From positions 767,001 to 831,000 of the forward strand of contig JAIQDT010000027.1 in the NCBI GenBank assembly GCA_021521415.1: a stretch of DNA of 64,000 bases. The letters are read 5' to 3'. Under the pieces are notes generated by a model, which was given only the letters and a program-made list of their open reading frames with translations, did not search any database and was not told where the DNA came from. The position numbers and the translations under genes were made by a program. The DNA comes from Bidens hawaiensis. Taxonomy: Eukaryota > Streptophyta > Magnoliopsida > Asterales > Asteraceae. Positions 1 to 13,085 of this stretch are shown here, one piece after another (position 1 is the stretch's first letter; the number at the start of each line of letters is the position of its first letter).

Positions 1-1566
1 ATTTTCCATTAAGCGTTCTTGATTCAACCGATCAGCAGACATCTGATTCTCATATAAATGCAGAAGATTAAAAAGCATTTCTGTCTGACGGTTTGGTGGC
101 AAAGCATACAAGGATGGATGAACTGGTTGAATTGGACCTTGAGGCCTTGTAATTCTCATAAATGACAGATCACTAGGAGGATGAGGCCTCATAGATGTTG
201 TTGGAGGAGTTGTAGCCACAGTATCAGTTGGCAAAGGTATTTCAGTTAATGCTGACTGAGGTATCATACCCAACTGTTCATGTGATACCATCGTCGTCGT
301 CAAGGTCATCGCTGAAGTGCTAGTTGTAATTGGCACTACCTGGCGTGGAGGCGTTGATTGACGAGGTGATGGCACACCAATGATTACACCAGCCCCAGCA
401 GACACACGTCTCTTCTTTCATGGCTCACCAGTTGCCACTGCCTTCCCTTTTCTCTTTCTTTCTAATTGAGCAGCAATGGTGGCAGCTAATGCAGCATCAA
501 CTGCGGCCTGTTGCTCTCTAAGAGCTGCATCACCAGTATTATCATTTCCACCTTCATTACCCCCATCACCATCATTTCCATCATTACCATCATTCCCATC
601 TTCACCATTGTTCCCACCTTCTCCTTCCTCACTCTCGGAATCAGAATCATCATGAATCCAGCTATCCTCGGAAGGACATACATAATTAGGATTAATGATA
701 TGACCAATCATTCGTTTAAATGTTGGCCTTGCCTTTCGATAAATCGCCATTCTTCGTACAGTATCGGCCGTCATGTGTTCCATATGAAGCTTATCATTCA
801 CCAAGGTTTGATCAATTGCTAAATTAGGTATCAAATCTTGAATAATCAACTGCAAAAACCAAGGATACATTAAAAATTTCTTCTTCTGGTCCGTCTGCTG
901 AACTTGTTCTATCAAATGATCGAATACAAGCTCAAAGTAGTTGAATGGCTTGTTGAGGATTAAAGCCACAAAGGCTGATTGCAAACTCAGTCGACATTCA
1001 TCAAAGCCACCACGACGACCACTCATACAGTGAATAAGAATATCGAGAAGATACTTATATGGTGGACATAATCCATTCTTGTTCAACATAGATTTATTAA
1101 CGTCTCCACCATACCGCACACGTGTAAACAAACCCCTAACCAGTTGCCTATCAAATTCACTCGGATTGTCATCAGTATTAGCAAATCGAAGCACACGCCT
1201 AATTACTTCAACATCAATTGTAATAGGAGTGTCATTAATCGTGGCTCGAATATGCTTCTCTTCCTCCACATACGCAGCAGTATCCCAAAACTGCCTTATA
1301 ATACTCAGATACACCTTAGGTCGAGCAGTGATGGCGTAAAGTATCACTGATCTTCTTAGAAAAGTCAACATATCTCCAAAAGTAGCAACATCAGCAACAT
1401 CTTGGTCAACATAGGCACATATGTTATGTTTTTTATCATACGGCAATAAAATAACATCGTCATGTTGTTCTTGAGGAGGTTGCTCTGGTGGTGGTTGTTC
1501 TTGTGGTGGTTGTTCCTGTTGCCCTTGATCAGGAACTGGTGGATCTTGATACACTTGATAAGCCAT
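1..1566 (-). pseudogene. Additional ORF downstream of copia pol (retrotransposon-associated protein)
   Basis: The start is placed at the Met at 1564-1566 (MAYQVYQDPP), because the 17 codons upstream look like leader. A Pro/Gln-rich N-terminus (repeated QEQPP) is followed by a conserved globular part (ARPKVYLSIIRQFWDTA, then GGFDE, FNYFELVF and KFLMYPWFLQ), an acidic Ser/Glu patch, Gly-Asn-Asp repeats, an Ala/Gln helix and a basic KRKRK-like stretch near residue 390. A TGA at 418-420 interrupts the frame, but the same frame stays open from there to position 1, so it is one ORF with a single premature stop and an unseen C-terminus. From memory it matches a very abundant Asteraceae retrotransposon-linked family often labelled 'synaptobrevin, longin-like' in databases; that label is probably wrong. 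Function unknown. Same strand as pol, about 3.2 kb downstream. Confidence 0.7.
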
Positions 1567-4500
1567 TTTACTGAATGAATATACACAAGATAAGTAATAT
1601 GAAAAGATAATATACATATATATAGTTATCTATGTATGTCTAAACGATGTATTTAATTTCATATGATATGTGGAATTTATTTACGCGTTTAGATGGTTAG
1701 AGTAATATTATTTTCATTAAAATGTAACTTTAAAATGAATAAATAATTACAATTAAAAAAATAATGTCATTCGTGTGAGATATTACTCTGATTCGTTACT
1801 ATTCAGTAGCGAATCAAGTGATTCGCTATCAGGTAAATAAGCTAACGAATTAAAATTAGTGAATTACTATAAAAGAGAACGAACTAGAAACCATTTCGTT
1901 AAGAATTGACGAATCCACAGCTTATTCGTTAGATAAATTATTCGCTATTCTAATTCGTTTGATTCTTTAACGAATGGGACACGAAATAGTTCCAATTCGC
2001 TAAAGTTAACGAATGGTCATAAAAGCTTAATCTTTGACTCTCCTGGTCAAATTCAAAATCACCAAGAACATCGAAGGTCAACTAAGCCAAACCAGATGCA
2101 AATCACTCATGCATATCGTTGAGTAATCAAAGCAATAGGTCTATCCAACTCGGAATCGTAATCCGAAGCTCAAGGTGTGAAGATTGAGGCTTTACACCAT
2201 GATATAAACAACACGAATAAATAAGCTAAACAGAGGCTAAAACCCCATACTGATTAATGGACAATCAACATAGCAAACGATAATCAATCGATGATTAACA
2301 TCTACCCAAGGTCTCGGAATCACATTCCGGTAACATTGACACAAAAATAAGCTCTATTATCACAGTATTTCAAACATAAATTAGGATTTAAAACTCGGAA
2401 AAACCCTTGAACACAAAAGTCCAGAATTAGTGTAGTAAAACACCATCATTTTTGACGAAAATCACATCGTTTTGATCGTTTATACCTTAGTGTCACAATG
2501 ATATCCTTGAAATGTCAAGATTTGAAGATCTAAAAATCAGAGGAAAAAATTTGAAAAGGGTGACTTAGTGTTGAAGAAAGAAGATGAATAGTGAATAGAC
2601 GATTCGTTTGCTTTGTCTTATATAACCTTACACGATTCCCAAAGCACCTTTTGTACGAATCAAGCGATTCGTATAAATTTTAAGTTAACGAATTAGACAA
2701 GTTAACGAATTAGACAATTCGCTATTCTAATTCGTTGCCTCAACAGACATGACTTATATCCTGATTCGTTAAATATGTATAACGAAGTTGAGATGATTTG
2801 TTACAGAGTGCGGAATCGAATTAGGTGAGCGAACAAGAAAGTAGTTCGCTAAGGAATCACCTAGTTCGTTTTTCATATTTAGCGAATTAACTCTTAACGA
2901 ATTAAGAATCATTATTTAATTTTAACTTAAATAAATAAATGAATTAAATAATGAATAGATTTAACTTAAAAGGATTACCGAGAACCTTTTATCCCGGTAA
3001 TTGAATACTTTAAAAACGTTTCACTTTTACAAAACATAAATTAAATTATTTATATAATATGTAAAGAAAGAAAGAAAAAAAATAAAATAGTTTTGGTATT
3101 TTTGTAAACAATTTTAAAGAATGTATGTACAAAGAAATATCCGAACCGTTTAAAAATTGAACAATCTTTTTGTGTTTTCTATGTTTTTAACAAAAGCAAT
3201 ACATATTTTTGTGTTTTTGTTGAGTTTGAGCAGAGAATCATATTGACCAAATTGCCCTTCCATCACAGTTTTATATTTCAGCGATATTATGACTGGTGTT
3301 AAGTCGGTCATTGGTATTGTTGTCCACTTAAATCTAATAACAAATTTTCAAGTGTTTTTGTGATATGATTAATTGGTTCAATTATAGCACAGAATATCAG
3401 AAACTATCAGCCTCTAATCTCGGTTCAAGCTTAATTTGATTTATGCCAAATCACCCCAACTTGACTAAACCATTATAGTTTTGATCAAAATTTTTGATAC
3501 CAATTGTAGAAATGTTGAGCAATGCATCAAGTTTCCTTTACTGTGAGTGAGTATGCATGAGTCCATCTGTCGGCTTACATACATTGTATCCCCTGGGGTC
3601 CGTTTCTTAATGGTATTAAGATGCGCGCAAGGGAGGAACAAATGTATAACTAACGCGGATTTTGATCAAGTCAGTAGTTTGGAAGTTTGTACTAAGTACA
3701 GCATTGATCAAGTTTAATGACTTTGGGTTTGCTCTAGAAAGCGAGTGAAATATTCATGCTTATGAATACCCAGATGATTAAGCCGCACAAAGACTCACAG
3801 TGTCCAGAATCCTAACGCTTGTTATTTTCTTTATTATAGTTTTGGAGATCAACAACTATAAGGCTTGAGTATGACTGGTTATTACATTTCTGCCATCCTC
3901 ACCGAGACTTTTGCTAGAGACTAACACCCCTTTCAATTTGGCGTTTCTTTATGTTTATATCACATACTTTACTCTACTTAGTTGTTTTAAGACCTACCAA
4001 TGCACCAGTGCAATTAAGCACACAGTCTTTTAAGCTTACTTCTTGCTGGACTTGGAGTCAAGATAATCAATGTACTATCATTTTCTCTTTTTGCTTCAAA
4101 AACTCAAAATTTTGAGGAGCATAGAAAATAAAAATAAAGATAAATTTAATCGCCCCAGTTAACTTAAGTCTATAAATAAATGGTTGTTCTATCAATTCAA
4201 CAAGTGAATAATAGGACCAAGTCATGCAAGCATGCTTCACAAACTTAAATAACCGACATAATTTTCAGCGAGAAAATAATCTAAAAACGCATAACGAACG
4301 CCCAACTCTTATCAATTATCAGGTAAATGGCTAACCTGAACATTTACAAGTAAATGTCATGACCAAACATATACACGTACATGTCCGTCAAATGTAGATA
4401 ATTGACATAATTTTCAGCAAACGCATGCAAAAATCTTTTTGATTTTTCTCTATACATACTTTAAAAACACAATATTTTGTCTTTTTCAATATTCTTATAA

Positions 4501-4812
4501 AAAAATTAACTTCACATTCTTTTTGGATTTTTGGATTTTTTTTCTGTACAAACTGAAAAATACAATCTTTTTGGATTTTCAAATTTTAAAATGTTTTTGG
4601 TTTTTCAAAATATTTTAAAGGAAAAAATTAAAGAAACGAAATCACAATATTTTTGATTTTTCTGAATTTTCTAATGTTTTTGGATTAAGAATTTTTTAAT
4701 GTTTTTGGGTTTTATCTATACAAACGAAAAACACAATCTTTTTGTATTTTCTAGACTTTCACCCCCTAAAACCAAAATAAATTTTAAAAGAAATAGCAGA
4801 AAATAAAGATAG
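1567..4812. other. Non-coding 3' segment of the copia element
   Basis: No gene is recognisable in these 3.2 kb between RNase H and the additional ORF. Positions 1780-2050 and 2620-2900 are crowded with the octamer TAACGAAT or its complement ATTCGTTA. Positions 4430-4760 hold degenerate repeats of an 'aacacaatctttttgg' type unit. Confidence 0.6.
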
Positions 4813-6267
4813 TCATCCTTGTTTAAGGATATCAGCAAGGGTTTTCAATCCGTTAAAACCAAGCAAAAATTTAAAACGTGTTTTGTCAAAAGCTTTAGTA
4901 AACAGATCGGCTCTCTGAAAGTCAGTATGTACTTTCTCAAGGTCAATCAACTTCTTCTCAAAGCAATCCCGTATAAAGTGATATCGAATTTCGATATGTT
5001 TCATTTTCGAATGTTGTACAGGATTCTTTGTGATAGAAATTGCAGAAGAATTATCAATCAGAATAGGAGTAGTAAGAAACTTCAAACCGTAGTCGCGGAG
5101 ATGTTGTTGTATCCACAAAACCTGGGAACAGCAACTCGAGGCTGCAACATACTCAGCTTCGGCGGTTGAAGTGGAGACCGTTGTCTGCTTCTTACACTGC
5201 CAGGAAACAAGCCGGTTTCCTAAAAATTGACATCCTGCAGTCGTTGATTTGAAGTTGATCTTGCAACCTCCATAGTCCGAGTCGGAATAAGCAGTAAGAT
5301 CAAAAGTATCATCCTTGGGGTACCACAACCCGATGTCTGGATTTCCCCTCAAATACTGAAGAATTCTCTTGACCGCAGCTAGGTGAGTCACTCGTGGACT
5401 TTCTTGATACCTAACACAAAGACAAACAGCAAACATAATATCAGGGCGAGAAGCCGTTAGATACATTAAAGAACCGATCATGGCACGATAGAGGGTAGGA
5501 TCAACGGTATCCTCCAATTCATCCGGTGATAAATTGTGACCCACGGGGAGAGGATTAGAAGGGATTTTTCCGGCAGAAATCTTGATTCGGCTCAAGACGT
5601 CTTTCACATACTTAGTCTAGTGAATGAAGATTCCGTTAGCAGACTGGTGAAGCTGCAGCCTTAAAAAGAAATTCATCTCCCCCATCGAACTCATCTCGAA
5701 CTTTGTTTGCATGGACTTCTCGAACTCCTTACACAATGTGTCGTTTGTTGACCCGAAGATAATGTCATAAACATAAATCTGAACTAGGAGAAGATCGTCA
5801 CCAAACGTTTTATGAAATAAAGTGCAGTCGATAGTCCCTCGTTTGAAGCCAGTATCAGTCAGATGGTCGGCGAGCGTGCCATACCAAGCTCTCGGGGCTT
5901 GATGTAGACCATACAGGGCCTTGTTTAATCGGTAAACACGGTCCGGATACTATGGACCTTCAAAACCAGGTGGTTGTTGGACAAACACCTCTTCGTGTAG
6001 TTCACCATTGAGAAAAGCACTCTTAACATCCATTTGGTAGACCTTGATATTCTTATAAGCAGCATATGCCAGGAAGATTCGAATCGACTCTAATCTTGCA
6101 ACTGGAGCATATACCTCTGTGTAATCAATACCCTCTTGCTGATGAAACCCTTGCACCACTAGACGTGCCTTGTTTCTGACAATCACGCCTCGATCGTCTT
6201 TTTTACACTTAAATACCCACTTAGTCGGAATCGCTTTCTTGACTCTAGCAGGCTTGTCTATTAAATC
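4813..6267 (-). pseudogene. pol: Copia reverse transcriptase and RNase H
   Basis: The RT begins near 6260 and includes [16 protein letters not shown] and [19 protein letters not shown] (6186-5950), both diagnostic of copia RT. A stop at 5950-5952 and another near 5616-5618 (upstream of TKYVKDVLSR) interrupt it; the second fits CAG to TAG. The catalytic box reads YVYD instead of YVDD: the Tyr codon at 5767-5769 replaces the first of the paired Asp residues, which should abolish polymerisation. RNase H at 5607-4813 keeps the DSDYGGC, TAEAEYVA and DNSSAI blocks and ends in LADILKQG. It would copy the element's RNA into DNA in cytoplasmic particles. The family assignment is secure; the copy is dead. 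Confidence 0.88.
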
Positions 6268-8160
6268 TCAAACACCCAATCGTGCAAATTGTTGTAATTC
6301 TTCATGCATAGCTTCTACCCAAGAAGGATCTTCAAGTGCCTTACGAGCTGTCGTTGGCTCAACTTGAGATAGAAAGCAAGTGAATTTAGCAAGATTTACA
6401 ATTCCCGATGAATGTAAATCAGTGTAAGCACACAATATGTTATTATCACTTGAAGAAGCAACTTGATGACGTGTACGAACGCCCACATCAAGTTCTCCAA
6501 TGATGTTTTCCTGTGGATGATATCCATGAATCCGAAGAATGGGATTCTCAGGAACAACAACATTATCAAATAAGTTAGTGTAATGTTCACCAAGTTCAGG
6601 AGATGAAACATTATCACTGTCAAGGTTAATAACTTGATCTTTAGCTTGATCATCATCAGAAGAAGTGGAAACATTATCGATAGCCACTAGAGAAGCAACT
6701 TGAGGTTCCTCAGTTGGAGCATCAGATTGAACTGCAACATCATTAGAACTTGAAAATCTTGGAATTGCCAAATGATCTTCAAAATATGCTCGAACCAGGT
6801 CTTCATCAATGTGTTCAGTTGATGGAGTAAATGAATTAAATAAACTATCGTAGTCAAACATCCAATCGGGACCTTTCCCTTGAGGAGGAGTTGTGTACTT
6901 TTGACAGTCCACATGGTACCATTCTTCAACACAACCGGGTGTAAAGTTAAATACCCTTTTCTTTGGAGATGCATATCCCAAGAAATAACCTTCGATAGCT
7001 TTTTCTTCAAATTTACATGCATCCTTCTTCAACATCGTACATGGACACCCAAAAGGTTCCAGGTACTTTAAATTAGGTTTTCGATTATTCAATAACTCAT
7101 AGCTTGTCTTTTTGAGTCTTTTAACTGTTAGAACCCGATTAAGAGTATAGCAAGCTGTATTCACCGCCTCATTCCAGAATTGGACGGGAAGCTTAGAATC
7201 AGCGAGCATTGTACGTGCAGCTTCAATCAAGGTTCGATTCTTTCGTTCGGCAACACCATTTTGTTGAGGTACATAAGGTGCACTGTATTCTCGATGAATT
7301 CCTTTATGACCACAAAAGAAATCCAAGACAGTGTTTTTGAATTTAGTACCATTATCACTACGAATTCTCCTCACCTTTTGTTTGTAAAGAGATTCAATCT
7401 TGGTGATAAGGTTTTGTACCAAAACCGGTGTTTGATCTTTCGTACTCATAAATAACACCCATGAGTATCTTGAATAATCATCAGTCACCACAAGACAGTA
7501 CCAATCCCCAGAAATACTCGCACGATTCACAGGACCAAATAAATCCATATGGACTCATTCAAGAGGAGTATTAATGGAATTCAATAATTTAGAAGGATGT
7601 GTCTTCTTCTTCTGCTTGCCCTTTTTACATGCAACGTAGTGATCGGATATTTTAAAATTCTTCAATGATACACCTTCCACTAAATCATTAGCCATCAAAT
7701 ATTTCATCTTTCTAACATGTATATGACCCATTCTATGATGCCATAGAATTGAGTCTTTCTCGGTTGCTTTCGAGACAAAACATGTTTCGATCAATGTGGA
7801 TATCTTAGAGCTCATGTTTAAGACATAAATATCATTCGATCGTGGTGATCGCATGACAACCATGTCCTCGGGAATAACATATCCCGGTTTCAAGATAAGA
7901 AATTCTTTGTCAGTAAATATTGTTATGTACTTTTTGTCACAAATCTGCGATACACTTAATAAGTTATGATCCACTTTATCACAATAATTTACTTTCTCAA
8001 ACGTGATGTGACCATTTGAAACTTCACCCTCTTGTGTGATCATGCCACCATAATTCCCAGCAAATGCTACATAACCCCCTTTGAATATTTCTCACGTTGG
8101 TTAGTAGGTCGAGATTCCCAGTGATATGATGAGAACATCCACTATCCATTATCCAGTTTT
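6268..8160 (-). pseudogene. pol: Copia protease, pre-integrase and integrase
   Basis: The protease active site is visible as WIMDSGCSHHITG on the minus strand (DSG at 8138-8146). A frameshift separates it from the next segment (8043-7555), which holds the GAG-pre-integrase zinc motif (LWHHRMGHIH). The integrase core (7548-6268) has its catalytic Asp residues in MDLFGPV and SDNGTKF, and its Glu in NGVAERKNRTL. The GYFLGYASPKKRVFNF block and a long Ser/Asp-rich linker precede the RT. A stop at 7552-7554 separates pre-integrase from integrase. Its role was to cut the polyprotein and insert the cDNA into the chromosome. The order PR-IN-RT confirms copia. Confidence 0.88.
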
Positions 8161-8206
8161 CATCAGACACAGTCCTGGATGTACCCTACACACAAAATAA
8201 AGATGA

Positions 8207-10046
8207 TTAGTTCAAAAAGGTAGCCCAGGCCTCAGTCATGGGCACCTTTTGGTTTTCTCTTTGATTATTAACTTTAACAGAGTTCAAATGTTGTTCAGCC
8301 ACTTGTGAATAAGTTATCGGCTTCCTAGACTTTCGTCTTAAGTAAGCTGCTTGAACAATGTTTGAATTCGTGTTACTACAAATTGGCTCATGCGGGATAA
8401 ACTTTGGTTTAACCTGACCATGTGTCTCGTTAACATGAATAACCTTCCGTGGATTCACATTAGAGAACATAATATGAGTGTCATCAGCATACGACGCAGG
8501 TCGTTTTAGAATCTCTTTTACCAATGGAATTGGCTTGGAGTTGTCCTTGATAAAAAGATGAAGATTCTGATAGCTCTTCTGACTACAATTTCTCATTACA
8601 TGACCATCTTGACCGCAAAGAAAACAGCTCCGCATGTCTACATGATGATGTTGAGAGGTAATTGGAATAAATGACGCAGAAGTTTGATGATGGCTCACAT
8701 TTTTGGTCATGCTCTTAGTAAACTCATCAGATAATTCAGACTTCTTTTTCAAGTAGAAATCCAAATTAGAACAATTCGAGAAACTGTTCAATGTATTTGT
8801 CCCAGTTGACTTCACAAATTTAATTTTATTTGCTTGTTTTAAAACTTGTTTTGCTTTCGTCAATGGATCAGATAGAACTGATGTTTTTGCTTGAGCATAT
8901 CTACGTTCAAGATCTTGAATCTGTGACGTTTCATTGATAAAGACACTCTAAATAAGTTCAGGTTTAATGATACTTATTGGAATATCTTTTTCCGTGAACA
9001 TCGTGTCCATCCCTTTTAACTTAAAAACTCTAATAGGTGAAGGCTTAGAACTAGGAGGATTAACAAATCGCATTAAGTCCTCATCAGAAATCTTTGGTTT
9101 ATCTGACTTCTTTTCTTTCACTGGTTTAGGTTTTACAGATTCTTCCTTTTTCATGTCAGACTTGAAAGAACCATTCACAGCTTTCTCAAATTCTTGAGGT
9201 TCGCAAAGAATATGATTTGAACTTGGGATGTTCTTATTCTTGTGTATTATCTCAGGTTCAAACACGTCCTCAATAATCACTTTGTCATCATTCTCAACAA
9301 AGACCTTTTTACTTTGAACATGAGGTTTTTGAGGAGCAACTTGGGTCCTAACAGTTTCTGTATTAACTTGTTTTTCTGTTTTAACTGGGTTAGGTTTTTC
9401 AGATATCACAGTTTCTTTCTCAATCAAATCCTCTTCTTTTCTAGCAAAAGGATTAATTTTGTAATCATTGTGAAATGGTGGTGGAATTTCAAAAAAACCA
9501 ATACCTTTCTTTGAATCCTTTTGTTTACCAGATACTTCAATAATTTCATTCAACAGAAAAGAAGAATTTCTAAACTTTCCCAGTTTGTTCTTCAACTCAA
9601 GAACCTCATTCTCAAGCTCGGTTATCTTTGAACGATGTTTCAGAATTTCTTGAAACTTTGGGTCATTTATCGTCATTTTTACAAATAACTCAGCTTTGAG
9701 ATCGTGGTTACTTGTCGACAATGCTTCAATCTTTTCTCGAGATTTCATTTGAGATTCAAGAGATTGTCGATAAGTATCCTTCAAAGAAGCAATTTCTCTT
9801 ACAAGATTATCATTTTGACTTTTCAAAGTCTAACTTAGGTTTGTTAGATTCACAATCAACACATGATACTTTAACAGATGAAGTAGCAGAGATAGAATGA
9901 CTAACCTCATTGGTCTTGGTCATGCAAGCAAATACTATTGGAGGCTTGTCGCAAGAGTCGTCAGAATCAGATCCAGAATCATTATCAGAAGACATCTCAC
10001 TCCCACTTGTATCTTGACAATCTTTGTGTAACCCAAGCATAGCCAA
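8207..10046 (-). pseudogene. Copia gag-pol spacer with coiled coil and second CCHC knuckle
   Basis: Three fragments in different frames form this unusually long linker. Positions 10046-9810 encode a Ser/Asp-rich acidic stretch (SDNDSGSDSDDSCD). Positions 9826-8948 encode a predicted coiled coil (heptad-like Leu/Ile through ITELENEVLELKNKLGKF), then Lys/Pro/Glu-rich low complexity. Positions 8863-8207 include a second zinc knuckle, CFLCGQDGHVMRNC. Frameshifts join the fragments (for example near 9830, where the frame changes within a few codons). The spacer probably belongs to the gag polyprotein, where coiled coils promote multimerisation; that role is inferred. Confidence 0.7.
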
Positions 10047-10169
10047 ATTTGCTTGAGCATCATTACATAATAACCGTTGTGACTAGTCATTACCATTTGC
10101 TAACATTGTTTGTGTTGTAGAAGAGGATGGTTTCTTTTCAACATCACTACCTCGTGGTGTAGTATAATT

Positions 10170-11448
10170 TTAACCACGAGAACCATTGTATTCTTTCTTT
10201 GGTTTGTCACATTCCTTTGCGAAATGCCCAAATTCTTGACAATTATAACATTTAACTTTCAACTTGTCAAAACCCAATTTCTTGTTTAAAGCCGGAAGAT
10301 CTTTTCCAGTTCTCTGCATGAATCTTTTAACCTTACGGACGATCATAGCCATGTTCTACTTTAAATCCATAATTTCCAAATCATCTGGATCTATCTGATC
10401 ATAGTCCTCATCAGTTAAATCACTTGTGGCAATCTTACTACTTACCAAGTTTTCATATGAAGACATGAAAGCTTTCAGAAAAGCAAAGTTTTCCTCAGCT
10501 TCCTTCATATTAACACTAGATGGTGAAGCAAATGGATTAGTAGTAGTTGAACTTCCAGAACCACCAGACAATCCAGAATTACCAGCAGAATAAAAACAAA
10601 CTTTTGGATCATTAAACATAGTTGATTCTTTTTCACTTGCAGCTTGAGTAAGAAAAGCATTGATTGGAGAAATCGATGAACTAAGAGGCATACTTCCACC
10701 ATAGAAGGCTGGATCTTGATTTTCCTTGGAAGATTTTTGACACTTCAGATCATATTCTCTGGCTTCGATCTTTTGTAAAAATTCAAGTGCAAGTCAAGTC
10801 TTCGTTCAAGAAATAGTCATTCTCTTTCAAGACCATGAGAAATGTTGAGTAAGAACTTGGAAGCACACTCTTAATAGTGTCAATTTTATCTGTTTCAGAA
10901 ATTTCTAACTTCATCTTGTCCATTTCAGCAATTAAGTGAATAAAACGTGTAATCATCTCTTCAACTGTTTCTCCCTTCAATTGATTAAAGTTTCGAAACT
11001 GAAACTTGAGCATCACTTTCTTACTTTCAGCTGTGTTCCTCATACTTCTCATACGAAGATGTTGGAATAGAGAAGCACATCTCTTTATGTTACCCACTTG
11101 ATGAAAGATATTTTCTAGCAATGCCATAGTGAGAGTGGAATAAGCTTTTGTTTCGATTTCTAAAGCTTTATTTTTTTCTTGAGAATATTGAGAAACAGCT
11201 TTAGGAACAAAACCAATAGTATCATCACCAATCAACGGTTCCTTATAAACTTCATCGAGACAATATGAGCAGTCAGGGTGAACAGACCCCAAATGTGCAC
11301 GAAACCGAGGTTCCCACTTGGCAAAGTCACTAAACTTCATCAATCTTGGACATTTAGAATGTGAACCTATCACGATATCAAGTTGCAACATTTGTTGCCT
11401 CAACATGTTTTGAGAAGCCAATGCATACATACCAGCCATATTTGACAA
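10170..11448 (-). pseudogene. gag: Copia gag with CCHC zinc knuckle
   Basis: The start at 11448 (MSNMAGMYALASQNML) opens a UBN2/retrotrans_gag-type domain with WEPRFRAHL and GETVEEMITRFIHLIAEMD. The first frame ends at 10783. The same protein continues in another frame from about 10766 (QKIEAREYDLKCQ...) to 10356, so one frameshift lies in between. A TAG at 10356-10358 stands where TGG (Trp) is expected, just before the basic MAMIVRKVKRF region. The zinc knuckle CYNCQEFGHFAKEC lies within 10352-10170. Gag packages the element's RNA. The copy is broken by at least one frameshift and one stop. Confidence 0.82.
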
Positions 11449-12472
11449 GGATTAAAACTTCAAGGGTATAATGAATAAGATTTAACGAACTGTAAACAGT
11501 TATAGCGAACTGTGAACAGTAATTAACGAATCAATCCTTAACGAAATAAAGATTAATGTTAACGAACAAGAATTGATTTGAGCGAATCAAGTGATTAACG
11601 AATCAACTCAGACCACGAATCAGATGGTCAAAAAATCAGTCAACGAACTAGTCAATACTAACGAATTGACTAAGTCAATCACGAACTGCAGGCTTAGTGA
11701 ACTAAAGGTTTCTTGTAACGAATTAGACAACGAACAGATTGTAACGAATCAGCTACAGTTGATTTAGCGAATCAACTATAACGAATCAGGTTGTTACAAC
11801 TGTTTGTAACAAACTTTGATACCTTATGCCACGTGGCAAAGGTTGTTATGACACAAATCCCAAGGTGGACACGTGTCTCACGAATCAGTTTACCCAGTCA
11901 GCGAATTAGATAACACGAATCAGCTAATATAGCGAACTAACTAGCAAATCACGTGAAATAAGTAACGAATTAACAGATTTTAATGAACGAATCAAAGTGA
12001 AATTGATAACGAAACAACATAGCGAATCATCATCATCTTTGAATCTTCAAATCTTCAACTGAAATTTCCAGAAAATTGGAAATGATGAACACGAAACCCA
12101 GAAAACTAGAAATTCCAGATCCGTAATACACACTCGATTCTTAACTAAAATCCACAAATTAACTACCAAATTACTCGTTATCAACATGCGAAACCAAATC
12201 GCCAATCCTCGGAACCAATTAACACAACTCGTGAATCCAATCACACCAAAACTAAACCTCTGTTTCGGTTAACCCCGAAATCACACCAAAATCAATCCAA
12301 ACCTCAATTCCGATTCACAATACCTTATCAATACCTTAAACACCTCAAAACCAATCCAAAATAACCAAAAATCAATCCAAACACCTCTGAATTAAATCAA
12401 ATTCATGAAAACAGAACATAAACAAACTAATATTCCAAATTAACACCAAATCAAGTGTAATTGAGCCCGAAA
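11449..12472 (-). other. Copia 5' leader between primer site and gag
   Basis: No ORF is supported here. Positions 11465-12030 contain many copies of 'aacgaat' or 'gaatca' type words, often spaced 15-40 bp apart. The remainder is A/C-rich with no recognised motif. Confidence 0.6.
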
Positions 12473-12484
12473 GCTCTGATACCA
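12473..12484 (-). other. Primer-binding site of copia element (initiator tRNA-Met)
   Basis: The minus strand reads TGGTATCAGAGC, complementary to the 3' end of plant initiator tRNA-Met. Two bases separate it from the LTR edge at 12487. Confidence 0.9.
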
Positions 12485-12486
12485 CT

Positions 12487-13009
12487 TGTTGGATCCCGAA
12501 ATCGTATCAATCTCAGTAACAATAACAATAACAGATCTCAGTTCTGAATGTAATCGATTAATACTTTAACAATAGATCTAACTCATAATTACGTATGATT
12601 AGGTGTTGTGTATGTTTATATATTATCAGTATATGTAATAATATTAAGGTTGAAGATCGAGAGAGGATTTGGACAGAGTATCGTTAATTAAAAACTCTCA
12701 AAACTTAAATTAAGCGTGAACAGGGTTCACTATAAATAGAAGATAGGTCTGGTTCGCTAACATCCCCTGGCGAACCAGATCCTACTTCGTTACATACATT
12801 AAATAGGCGAAACACCCCCTGATTTGTTAACATTCCCTAACGCATCAGGGGAAACTTAACTTAAGGACCAGTTCGCTAAACATTCTTAGCGAACTGGCCT
12901 AATACCTTAACGAATTACATGAAATAATAATAATTTATTGCATTAACCAAACGACAAATATGTTAACGATAAATACAAAGACTCAAGACGCAAAAACCGT
13001 GCACTAACA
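12487..13009 (-). repeat. 5' LTR of the copia element
   Basis: The plus strand runs TGTTGGATCC...CACTAACA, giving TGTT/AACA ends (523 bp). The inner edge is fixed by the adjacent primer site. The outer edge at 13009 is set by the terminal CA and is less certain because the partner LTR is not in the window. It contains several copies of 'gcgaac' and 'ttcgtta' type words. Confidence 0.75.
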
Positions 13010-13085
13010 CGAGTACTTAGTTATCGTTAAAAATGTTGGCTTCTTTAATAAAAAGTAATGTATACATTAAGCATATTTAATTTTA

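Larger units (their letters stand above)
1..13009 (-). mobile_element. Ty1/copia LTR retrotransposon, 3' end outside window
   Basis: Read on the minus strand the order is 5' LTR (12487-13009), initiator-Met primer site, leader, gag with CCHC zinc knuckle, a long spacer with coiled coil and a second CCHC, protease, integrase, reverse transcriptase, RNase H, 3.2 kb of non-coding DNA, then an additional ORF that reaches position 1. Integrase ahead of reverse transcriptase defines the copia superfamily. The 3' LTR is not in the window, so only one TSD copy could be seen (would be CGAGT at 13010-13014). Stops, frameshifts and a changed catalytic Asp in the reverse transcriptase show the copy is inactive. 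Total length exceeds 13 kb, large for a copia element because of the extra ORF and long non-coding segments. Confidence 0.88.

Noticed and set aside
12473..12484. tRNA-like sequence TGGTATCAGAGC
   Set aside because: It is a retrotransposon primer-binding site, not a tRNA gene; the same applies at 34227 and 49706.
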